DNA of 8,878 bases from Bacteroidales bacterium (GTDB taxonomy: Bacteria > Bacteroidota > Bacteroidia > Bacteroidales > VadinHA17): positions 280 through 9,157 of the forward strand of contig PMIG01000233.1 of the NCBI GenBank assembly GCA_003157055.1, written 5' to 3'. How positions within the stretch are numbered: the stretch's first letter is position 1; every line of letters begins with the position of its first letter. Under the pieces are notes generated by a model that was not told where the DNA came from, made no database searches, and was given only the letters and a program-made list of their open reading frames with translations. Positions 1 to 6,247 of this stretch are shown in pieces. A program made the position numbers and the translations under genes.

Positions 1-831
1 TTTAAGTATCTGATCACCACCATATATTTCATCGTTAAAAAGAGGATGCTTTATATAGCTGAAATGAACTCTTATCTGATGTGTACGCCCGGTTTCAAGC
101 TTGCATTCAACCATTGAAATATAGCCAAGATCTTCAATTACCCTGTAATGTGTTATTGCCGGTTTACCCTGGCTCCCGTCAGGAAAAACCTGCATTATTT
201 TCCTGTCACGAATGCTCCTGCCGACATTACCGGTAATTGTTCCAGATGGTGGTTCCGGTAAGCCCCATACCAGTGCAATATATTTACGATCACAGGTATG
301 ATCATAAAACTGCTTTGAAAGCCTGTTGAGCGAAAGTTCATTTTTAGCAATTACAAGAATTCCTGAAGTGTCCTTGTCAATCCTATGCACCAGTCCCGGC
401 CGCAATTCACCTGTCGAAAACAATGGGAGATCCTTGAAATGCCACATCAGTGCATTAACGAGCGTTCCTCTGTAGTTTCCATATCCGGGGTGAACCACCA
501 TTCCCGCTTCCTTATTCACAACAATCACATCTTCATCCTCGTAGACAATATTAATCGGTATATTCTCGGGGATGAGCTCAATTTCTCTGGGAGGATTTGG
601 GAGGACGATCTGGACAATATCGTCAGGTTTTATTCTGTAACTGGGCTTGACAGGATTATTATTCACAAGAATATTTCCTGCACTGGCTGCATTCTGGATT
701 CTTGTGCGGGAGGTATTTTCCATTCTTGTAAAGAGGAACTTGTCAATCCTTAGCATTGTCTGGCCTGGATCGACCTTAAAGCGATGATGCTCAAAAAGCT
801 CCTGTTGCTCAACTAATTCCTCTTCAGCCAT
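1..831 (-). CDS. rluD: RluD-type 23S rRNA pseudouridine synthase, partial (C-terminus off the left edge)
   Basis: An RluA/RluD-family enzyme, which isomerises uridines to pseudouridine in large-subunit rRNA in the cytoplasm. I translated 277 codons from the ATG at 831, open to the window edge. An S4 RNA-binding domain occupies about residues 26-80 (LRIDKFLF...), followed by the catalytic domain. The family signature HRIDKDTSG is at 149-157, with D152 as the expected catalytic aspartate. Further conserved stretches are ETGRTHQIRVH (246-256) and HPLFNDEIYGG (262-272). Family members are usually 310-350 residues, so some 40-70 residues are missing. The ATG lies 9 nt after the stop of the T9SS-cargo gene and has a weak purine-rich GGGAAG directly before it, so it is probably last or near last in the operon led by the PASTA gene. 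The fold and S4 domain favour RluD over RluA or RluC, but the exact target uridines cannot be read from sequence. Confidence 0.93.
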   Translation of the reverse strand, partial: MAEEELVEQQELFEHHRFKVDPGQTMLRIDKFLFTRMENTSRTRIQNAASAGNILVNNNPVKPSYRIKPDDIVQIVLPNPPREIELIPENIPINIVYEDEDVIVVNKEAGMVVHPGYGNYRGTLVNALMWHFKDLPLFSTGELRPGLVHRIDKDTSGILVIAKNELSLNRLSKQFYDHTCDRKYIALVWGLPEPPSGTITGNVGRSIRDRKIMQVFPDGSQGKPAITHYRVIEDLGYISMVECKLETGRTHQIRVHFSYIKHPLFNDEIYGGDQILK

Positions 832-840
832 CTTCCCGGG

Positions 841-2679
841 TTAATTTGTCTTTACAAGACGGGCGCACCTTATTTGCATGCCATTCCGTCTCAGGATTAA
901 AAGATATATGCCGTTATGCAGGGTGGATATATCGACCCTGCCTGTATATGGAACTTTTATCAGAATTCTTCCCTGCATATCAGCTATGGAGATAAAGGTA
1001 AGCCCGGAAACCGGTACGCTTTCAGGGTCAATAGTAATATAGTCGCTTGCGGGATTGGGCCAGAAACGGATGGTCTCTGTTTTGCTGAATTCTACATCAT
1101 TGACTGATGTTATGAGCGGTGATCCCATGACGGGTCTGATCATGATAGTACCGTCAGCTTTCGACTGGTTCCAGTTTCCGTTTATCCAGTAAAACTGTCT
1201 GTTGCTGCCGGAAGTATTGATGTCAAAACCGGCATTCAGGAATGTCTCCGAACGTTGTTTCCAGCCCACATAGAATACCCCGTTGACAGGCACCGGCAAT
1301 GTCAATGGGTACTGATAAAAACCATTTATTGAATTTCCCTTCTCAACAGTAACATTTTCCCGTGTGTATAGAAGGTCACCCGGAATGCCATTATTGTCGC
1401 CCCAGACCATGAGGTCAAATGCTCTTCTGTTAGCATCAAGGTAGCTATCGTTAAAGCAGATTTTTATCGCGCGCAAGGTATCTTCCATATAAGATTTGAA
1501 CCGGCAGGCAACCATTGCGTTCCTCGATCCGAGGCCATTGATCCCATAACCTTCTTCTGAAGAGCCATCATCATAGGCAAAGTAGTTATTGAAAACCTGG
1601 TAATAAACCACTGTATCATTTTCTTTAGGGTCGAATACATCGTTTTTAAGCCAGGCAGTGACTTTGAACAAAGCAGAATCACCTTTATCTGTGTCATAAG
1701 TATAGATAAGGTCGGCGTTGAAATCTATGTTTGTTTCAGGGGCAATGTTATCAGCACCGGCATAGAAATATTTTACCAGGGAGTTTTTATAAACATCCCG
1801 GATCTCAAAATAACGAGAGACGTTCCTGGTAGTATCGTCATTGTTTCTGTAATGAAACGGAACTGAAGAGCCCATCTCCTGAAGGTATATCTGCCTGAAC
1901 TGCTTAAAAGGCATTGCTTCATAGGTATTCAGGAGAGACCGCATGGGCGCTCTGAAGGCAACATCGTGGAACACAGTATCAGAGCTGTTCCTGTTTTTAT
2001 TCAGTAAAACATAGTCGATGTTCCAGATATCGCAGTTCCCTACGATTGATGGATCGCTTACGTTCGCGCTAAGAGTTACATAGTTTATGAAACGGAACTT
2101 AAAGCCCTTATGCAAGTATCTCTCCTGGTCAATTTTTAAGATCACCGCTTTAAAATTGTGCCACGCTCCACCTTTTGCCTTCCAAACAGAGTACCATTGA
2201 TCTTCCGAAGGGGCATAGAACTGAAGGGTAAGAGAATCATTATCCTCAGGCAGGTCAGCCAATCCTCCCGGCTGAAAATAAAAACTCAGAAAGACACTGT
2301 CTGCTGCAGAGTAATTGAGGTTTATCGGCAGGGAAGTCAGATGATCGGCCTCAAATCTTGCAGAAGATGATGTTTCGTACAGATTTCCCGATGCATCAAG
2401 AGCGTCGAAAGTAGCAATGCCTATTGTGATCTGGTTATTGGAATAAGTATTATTAATAAGAACATAATTATCTGACCATTTCTTATCATCCGGGAAGATA
2501 CTGCTGCCTGAGAAATCGTCAAAAAAGGGAAGGTTAACAGTATCAGCTGCCGATTTACTTTGCAGCCGCAATTTACTTTTCAGGTGTGGGTTCGACTGCA
2601 GCCCAATCGTTATTTCCTGCCCACTTGCATTGGAAAGGCAGAAGAACAGAAGGGTTATATTTAGAAACGATTTTTTTAT
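841..2679 (-). CDS. Secreted protein with T9SS type A C-terminal sorting domain; start codon probably ATA
   Basis: A predicted exported protein of about 612 residues that uses Sec for the inner membrane and the type IX system for the outer membrane. Counting from ATA 2679, residues 1-20 form a signal peptide (MKKSFLNITLLFFCLSNASG) with a likely cut before Gln21. Residues of about 50-230 (PFFDDFSGSSIFPDD...) resemble the beta-sandwich or lectin-like front part common in Bacteroidota cargo proteins. A central region has YDDGSSEEGYG near 366, then a probable beta-rich domain. Residues of about 536-612 are a sorting domain: FWPNPASDYI, ISIADMQGRIL, VDISTLHNGIYLL, with a basic final strand. No catalytic motif was recognised, so the molecular function is unknown. 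There is no in-frame ATG, GTG or TTG ahead of the signal peptide; the first such codon, TTG 2571, would remove it. Upstream the frame is open only to a TAG at 2737-2739. ATA 2691, overlapping the PASTA stop, is the alternative start. The gene sits between the PASTA gene and rluD. Confidence 0.88.
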   Translation of the reverse strand: MKKSFLNITLLFFCLSNASGQEITIGLQSNPHLKSKLRLQSKSAADTVNLPFFDDFSGSSIFPDDKKWSDNYVLINNTYSNNQITIGIATFDALDASGNLYETSSSARFEADHLTSLPINLNYSAADSVFLSFYFQPGGLADLPEDNDSLTLQFYAPSEDQWYSVWKAKGGAWHNFKAVILKIDQERYLHKGFKFRFINYVTLSANVSDPSIVGNCDIWNIDYVLLNKNRNSSDTVFHDVAFRAPMRSLLNTYEAMPFKQFRQIYLQEMGSSVPFHYRNNDDTTRNVSRYFEIRDVYKNSLVKYFYAGADNIAPETNIDFNADLIYTYDTDKGDSALFKVTAWLKNDVFDPKENDTVVYYQVFNNYFAYDDGSSEEGYGINGLGSRNAMVACRFKSYMEDTLRAIKICFNDSYLDANRRAFDLMVWGDNNGIPGDLLYTRENVTVEKGNSINGFYQYPLTLPVPVNGVFYVGWKQRSETFLNAGFDINTSGSNRQFYWINGNWNQSKADGTIMIRPVMGSPLITSVNDVEFSKTETIRFWPNPASDYITIDPESVPVSGLTFISIADMQGRILIKVPYTGRVDISTLHNGIYLLILRRNGMQIRCARLVKTN

Positions 2680-2687
2680 TTTAAATG

Positions 2688-3542
2688 TTATTTGGCCGGC
2701 TGGGTAATAAAGCTGGCAGGATGTAATGTATCTGACCTAACAATTGCAGTAGAATCGGCAGGTAATTTCAGGGAATCAACAGTGAGCCAGAGGTACATGG
2801 AAGATCCTATCTGAAGTGTTGCATCTTCCCTGTTTTCAGGATTCTGTTTATACACAAAAGCATTCAGGGAGTCTTCAGCAGTCAGAATTGTGTTATCATA
2901 AATGAATGTTGCAAGGTTCAGAGATGATTCAAGTATTCTATTTGTTGCCGGTTCGAGGTTCATCCCGATAAGGTTTGGCACAGGTGTTCTCATGTTGCTT
3001 AGTCCCTTACCGAGTACAAGGTCTATAACTGAACCTTTCTGGAGGGAGTCATTCTTGCTGATTTTATTTCCGTCATTCAGTTGATCGAGGACCACATCTA
3101 TCGAGAGATCTGATTTATAAATCAATTTACCCATTTTCAGCCCTGAGCTTTCTATAAGGGATATTGCCTGGCGCTTTGGAAGATCAACCAGGTCGGGCAT
3201 GGCTACCATTTCAGGACGGAAAGCATTGATCGTCAATGCTATATTTCTCCATTTCTTAACCTTTAATCCTGCATTCGGGCTCTGTTCAACAATACAACCC
3301 CTGGAAACGAGTGAAGTATATACTGAATCAACAATAGTATATTTCATCTTGCTTTTTTTCGCAAGCTTTGCAGTCTCTTCCATGTTAAGTCCATAGAAGT
3401 TCGGCACTTCACGCGATTGGCCATGCCTGGTGAAAATATTAAGCCAGATGAGTAAAACAATTATTATTCCGACGATAATAAGTACTGCAAGTCCCAGGTT
3501 TTTAACAAATACTTTGCTGAAAATGAAATCTTTTAAGCTCAT
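2688..3542 (-). CDS. Membrane-anchored PASTA-domain protein (three PASTA repeats)
   Basis: A 284-residue bitopic inner-membrane protein. A short cytoplasmic N-terminus precedes one transmembrane helix (about 15-36, LGLAVLIIVGIIIVLLIWL). Three PASTA repeats then face the periplasm at about 44-106, 112-177 and 187-255. Each opens with the typical V/MPxLxG/D pattern (VPNFYGLNMEEA-like, MPDLVDLPKRQA, VPNLIGMNLEPA). PASTA domains in Ser/Thr kinases and penicillin-binding proteins are associated with binding peptidoglycan fragments or beta-lactams. Here no kinase or transpeptidase domain is attached, so a stand-alone cell-wall sensing or scaffolding role is inferred only. The C-terminal tail after 255 is Ser/Thr/Asp-rich and low in complexity. 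The ATG at 3542 lies about 28 nt downstream of a consensus -7 box, making this the probable first gene of an operon with the T9SS-cargo gene and rluD. No Shine-Dalgarno sequence is visible, as is normal for this phylum. Confidence 0.92.
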   Translation of the reverse strand: MSLKDFIFSKVFVKNLGLAVLIIVGIIIVLLIWLNIFTRHGQSREVPNFYGLNMEETAKLAKKSKMKYTIVDSVYTSLVSRGCIVEQSPNAGLKVKKWRNIALTINAFRPEMVAMPDLVDLPKRQAISLIESSGLKMGKLIYKSDLSIDVVLDQLNDGNKISKNDSLQKGSVIDLVLGKGLSNMRTPVPNLIGMNLEPATNRILESSLNLATFIYDNTILTAEDSLNAFVYKQNPENREDATLQIGSSMYLWLTVDSLKLPADSTAIVRSDTLHPASFITQPAK

Positions 3543-3569
3543 ACAGGCAAATTGTACATTAGTATTAAC

Positions 3570-3578
3570 GCAAATGTA
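3570..3578 (-). promoter_or_regulatory. Bacteroidota-type -7 promoter box for the PASTA gene
   Basis: The minus strand reads TACATTTGC, an exact match to the Bacteroidota primary-sigma -7 consensus TAnnTTTG. It lies in the short gap between the mqnE stop (3594) and the PASTA start (3542), giving an expected 5' leader of roughly 20 nt. No good -33 TTG is present at the usual 17-20 nt upstream, where the sequence is GGGTT next to the mqnE stop, so this is a half-supported promoter. Confidence 0.55.
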
Positions 3579-3593
3579 TCGATAAAATTATTA

Positions 3594-4694
3594 TTAAACC
3601 CTGTTGTACAGGGAGTCTCTCTCAGCTGATTCAAAACCGGCTTCAAGGATCAGGCTGCTGATCTCTTCCGAAGACATGGCAGGGTTCTTGTCTTCAGCAC
3701 CGGCCATCGAATATATCCTTGTGGTATCATCAATGGTTCCATCCAGATCATCAGCACCAAATGAAAGGCTCAGCTGTGCGATCTCCTTTCCTGTCATCGG
3801 CCAGTAAGCTTTTATATGAGGAATATTGTCGAGGTATATCCTTGAGACCGCAAAATTCCGAAGATCTTCAATGACGGTTACCTCACCAAGGTATGACATG
3901 CTGTTGTTTGCCTTCCTATATTTAAGGGGAATGAAGGCATTGAATCCTGAAGTTCTATCCTGGAGCAAACGCAACCGTTCCATATGATCAATCCGGTGTG
4001 CATAATTCTCAATATGTCCATACAACATTGTGGCATTCGATGGTATTCCAAGACTATGGGCTGTTTCATGAATTTTCAGCCATAATTCTGATGAGGATTT
4101 CTCATCGCATATTTTCTGCCTGATCTTCTCATCGAAAATCTCAGCTCCACCCCCGGGAATTGAATCGAGCCCATATTCCTTCAGCTTTCTGAGCCCATCT
4201 TCAATTGTAAGCCCTGCCTTGCTGATCATATAGTCAAGCTCAATAGCCGAAAAGGCCTTAACATGAAGCGAAGGCCTGTGCTGTTTAATCTTACTGATAA
4301 GCATGCCGTAATAATGAAGGTCATGATCAGGATGTACACCGCCCACTATATGAACTTCAGTAACAGGTTTACTGTCGAATTGCTTTACAATATCAAGCAT
4401 CTGATCATGGCTGTATTCCCAGTTTTCAGGGTCCCATGCTGGTTTATGATATGAACAGAACAGGCAATTATAGACGCACTTGTTGGTTGGTTCTATGTGG
4501 AAATTTCTGTTGAAGAAGGCAAGATTACCGTTCATCCTTCTCCTCACTATTGATGACATAATCCCGAGAAGGGGCAGATCACATCTCTCATATAGCAATA
4601 AACCCTCCTCAGGTGTGATCCTGAGACCGTCAGACACCTTCGAATAAATCTGTCTGATATCGTTATCGCTGATCTGTGATTGCAATCCGGTCAT
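3594..4694 (-). CDS. mqnE: Aminofutalosine synthase MqnE (radical SAM, menaquinone biosynthesis)
   Basis: A radical SAM enzyme of the futalosine route to menaquinone. MqnE joins 3-[(1-carboxyvinyl)oxy]benzoate to S-adenosylmethionine to give aminofutalosine. From ATG 4694 the product is 366 residues, normal for the family. The [4Fe-4S] motif CxxxCxxC is C73-C77-C80 in NKCVYNCLFCSYHKP. Other recognisable stretches are HIVGGVHPD (115-123), LDSIPGGGAEIFDE (176-189) and GIPSNATMLYGHIE (216-229), which favour MqnE over the related MqnC. The frame extends to an ATG at 4736, but that codon sits in the loop/stem of the rpmH terminator. The family N-terminus also fits MTGLQSQIS better. Only a degenerate -7 match (TAAATTTAC) is seen upstream, so it may depend on a weak promoter or on read-through from rpmH. 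No other mqn gene is in the window. It implies menaquinone-based respiration without the classical men pathway. Confidence 0.93.
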   Translation of the reverse strand: MTGLQSQISDNDIRQIYSKVSDGLRITPEEGLLLYERCDLPLLGIMSSIVRRRMNGNLAFFNRNFHIEPTNKCVYNCLFCSYHKPAWDPENWEYSHDQMLDIVKQFDSKPVTEVHIVGGVHPDHDLHYYGMLISKIKQHRPSLHVKAFSAIELDYMISKAGLTIEDGLRKLKEYGLDSIPGGGAEIFDEKIRQKICDEKSSSELWLKIHETAHSLGIPSNATMLYGHIENYAHRIDHMERLRLLQDRTSGFNAFIPLKYRKANNSMSYLGEVTVIEDLRNFAVSRIYLDNIPHIKAYWPMTGKEIAQLSLSFGADDLDGTIDDTTRIYSMAGAEDKNPAMSSEEISSLILEAGFESAERDSLYNRV

Positions 4695-4722
4695 ATAATG
4701 GTGAAGATGTTGTAAATTTAAC

Positions 4723-4750
4723 AAAAAAGGTGCCATGTGATGGCACCTTT
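4723..4750 (-). terminator. Rho-independent terminator after rpmH
   Basis: A perfect 10-bp inverted repeat, AAAGGTGCCA (4726-4735) and TGGCACCTTT (4741-4750), encloses a 5-nt loop. On the minus strand the stem is followed by a run of T (complement of the A run 4723-4728). It lies 24 nt beyond the rpmH stop codon, so it should end the rpmH transcript. The T-run is on the minus-strand side only, and there is no plus-strand gene to terminate. Confidence 0.85.
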
Positions 4751-4773
4751 GTAACTATAAGCTTTTAATTGAA

Positions 4774-4932
4774 TTATGATTTCAGTTTTAGTTCTGATGT
4801 AACAGTGAGCTTCTTTCTTCCCTTTGCCCTGCGCGCAGCAAGAACTCTTCTGCCATTGGGAGTGGACATTCTTTCCATGAATCCATGCTTGTTAACCCTT
4901 TTCTTTCTAGATGGCTGATATGTCCTTTTCAT
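4774..4932 (-). CDS. rpmH: 50S ribosomal protein L34
   Basis: A small basic ribosomal protein of 52 residues, which I translated by hand. It starts [20 protein letters not shown] and continues with [20 protein letters not shown], then [12 protein letters not shown] and TAA. This is essentially the L34 consensus along its whole length, with a short C-terminal extension. L34 binds 23S rRNA in the large subunit. The gene stands as its own transcription unit, with a strong consensus promoter 42 nt upstream and a terminator 24 nt downstream. In many bacteria rpmH is followed by rnpA and yidC near the replication origin. Here those genes are absent, although rsmG, another gene often found in that cluster, lies immediately upstream. 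The ATG is preceded by AT-rich sequence without a Shine-Dalgarno motif. Confidence 0.97.
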   Translation of the reverse strand: MKRTYQPSRKKRVNKHGFMERMSTPNGRRVLAARRAKGRKKLTVTSELKLKS

Positions 4933-4973
4933 CTGAATAATATTTAATTAATCGTATTCTTTAATTTGAGATC

Positions 4974-5004
4974 GCAAAGATAATGTTTTTTTGGAATATC
5001 AAAA
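4974..5004 (-). promoter_or_regulatory. Bacteroidota-type promoter for rpmH (-33 and -7 boxes)
   Basis: On the minus strand TTTTG (5000-5004) is followed after 17 nt by TATCTTTGC (4974-4982). The latter matches the -7 consensus TAnnTTTG exactly, and the former fits the -33 TTG element. Transcription should begin near 4967, giving a leader of about 35 nt before the rpmH ATG at 4932. It is the best promoter in the window, as expected for a ribosomal protein gene. Confidence 0.75.
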
Positions 5005-5027
5005 CTAGCCAGTGGTTTTTTTTAAAA

Positions 5028-5651
5028 TCAAACCGGCAGATAGACTATTTTCTTGGTATCAAAAAATGGTTCGCTGAAGAACTCCTTGATTTCCCAGACC
5101 TTTACTCTGCCCATGAATAGTTCAATTTCTTCATCAAGAGTTCCCCCCTTGAGGTACAAAATGCCATTAGACAGTGAGTTCTTTTGTGTTTCAGAAATAT
5201 TTTTTCCCGCAAGTTTTACAAACTGCCGGAATTGAGTTACGGCTCTGCTGATTACAAAGTCGTACTTGTCACCTTCCTCTTCAGCTCTTTTTCTGTGTGG
5301 AACAACGTTTACCAGCTTCAGCTCGCGGGCAACTTCAGTAACCACTTTGATTTTCTTTCCTATTGAATCAAGAAGGAAGAATTCAGTTTCAGGAAATAAT
5401 ATTGCAAGAGGCATTCCGGGGAAACCGCCCCCGGTACCTATATCAAGTATCCGGGTTCCCGGAACGAAAGAGATAACCTTTGCAATAGATAGAGAATGAA
5501 GGACATGGTGCACTAAGAAATTGTCCATATCCTTTCTCGATATAACATTTATCATACTGTTCCACCGTTCATAAACCGGTTTCAGCTGTGAAATTTTATC
5601 CTTCTGGATCGCTGATAATGAAGGAAAATATTTGGAAATGGTATCATCCAT
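5028..5651 (-). CDS. rsmG: 16S rRNA (guanine-N7)-methyltransferase RsmG
   Basis: Methylates N7 of G527 in the 530 loop of 16S rRNA using S-adenosylmethionine; formerly called GidB. From ATG 5651 it has 207 residues, the family's usual length. The Rossmann-fold methyltransferase core shows motif I DIGTGGGFPGMPLA at 70-83, an acidic position D95 in FFLLDSIGKK at the end of the next strand, KRAEE near 121-125, and FVISRAV at 132-138. YERWNSMINVISRKD (27-41) is the conserved N-terminal signature. A GTG at 5654 is also possible. ATG 5651 is preferred because it overlaps the sigma-factor stop as TGATG, a classic arrangement for coupled translation. The gene is therefore co-expressed with the sigma factor and glycosyltransferase upstream. 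Loss of RsmG is known to cause low-level streptomycin resistance in several bacteria. Confidence 0.95.
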   Translation of the reverse strand: MDDTISKYFPSLSAIQKDKISQLKPVYERWNSMINVISRKDMDNFLVHHVLHSLSIAKVISFVPGTRILDIGTGGGFPGMPLAILFPETEFFLLDSIGKKIKVVTEVARELKLVNVVPHRKRAEEEGDKYDFVISRAVTQFRQFVKLAGKNISETQKNSLSNGILYLKGGTLDEEIELFMGRVKVWEIKEFFSEPFFDTKKIVYLPV

Positions 5652-6247
5652 CACCTGTTCCCTGTTTTGATAAAAATATTGTAAAGGAGGCTTTTAGCTC
5701 TGTAAAGCTGCGCTTTTACAGTGCCAATGGGTATATTCATCTTTGCTGATATTTCCTCGTAAGAGTATTCTTTGTAATACCTCATTTCAATAATCTCTCT
5801 GTAGGGCGATTTAAGCTGATTGACTATCTTCCTCAGGATGGCAATTTTCTGATCATTTATAAGTGTCTCCTCAGGGTCAGGCAAGTCCGACTGGATATTA
5901 ATTGTGAGGTTATCAATTCCATCAAGCAGATGGTTGAAAGGTACAGGTGAAGATTGTTTTTTCCTTATAAAATCGATACAGTTATTGGTTGCGATCATGA
6001 AGAGCCAGGTGCTGAAGGCGAATCTCGGAGTGTATGAATCAATATTCCTGAAAGCTTTCCCAAACGCCTCAATGGTCAGGTCTTCAGCATCGGAAGGATT
6101 ATTGACCATTTTAAGCAGCATGTAATATATTGAATCCCTGTACTTGTTCATAAGGCCTGCAAAAGCTTTTTCATTTCCCTTTTTGGCCTCTTCAACCAGT
6201 ATGAGATCATTCTTAGCCTTATCCGACAGCCCCTGATTTATTTCCAT
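5651..6247 (-). CDS. RNA polymerase sigma factor, ECF (RpoE-like) family
   Basis: A 198-residue group 4 sigma factor that directs core RNA polymerase to alternative promoters. Sigma-2 covers about 28-95, with DAEDLTIEAFGKAF (53-66) for region 2.2 and FSTWLFMIATNNCIDFIRKK (78-97) for the 2.3/2.4 DNA-melting and -10 recognition part. A linker rich in Asp and Pro (about 100-130) leads to sigma-4 (about 135-190), whose helix-turn-helix is YSYEEISAKMNIPIGTVKAQ (161-180). There is no anti-sigma gene beside it, which is unusual for classical ECF systems but not rare in Bacteroidota. The start ATG 6247 lies inside the end of the glycosyltransferase gene (10-nt overlap), and its TGA overlaps the rsmG ATG. 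Control may therefore be transcriptional, or through a distant anti-sigma. The signal and regulon cannot be inferred. Confidence 0.94.
   Translation of the reverse strand: MEINQGLSDKAKNDLILVEEAKKGNEKAFAGLMNKYRDSIYYMLLKMVNNPSDAEDLTIEAFGKAFRNIDSYTPRFAFSTWLFMIATNNCIDFIRKKQSSPVPFNHLLDGIDNLTINIQSDLPDPEETLINDQKIAILRKIVNQLKSPYREIIEMRYYKEYSYEEISAKMNIPIGTVKAQLYRAKSLLYNIFIKTGNR

Noticed and set aside
385..753. 122-codon open frame on the plus strand
   Set aside because: It is antisense to the S4 and catalytic parts of rluD, has no family resemblance, and is explained as a shadow frame.
2569..2571. TTG 2571 as the start of the T9SS-cargo protein
   Set aside because: It would remove a complete signal peptide that is encoded in the same frame directly upstream; a T9SS cargo needs Sec export.
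5001..5020. Hairpin AAAACTAGCCAGTGGTTTT after rsmG as a terminator
   Set aside because: The stem has about five A/T-rich pairs and then a mismatch. It has no long T-run on the minus strand and overlaps the rpmH -33 element.
4933..5027. Replication origin next to rpmH
   Set aside because: No TTATNCACA-type DnaA boxes or AT-rich repeat cluster are seen; the sequence is explained by a promoter.
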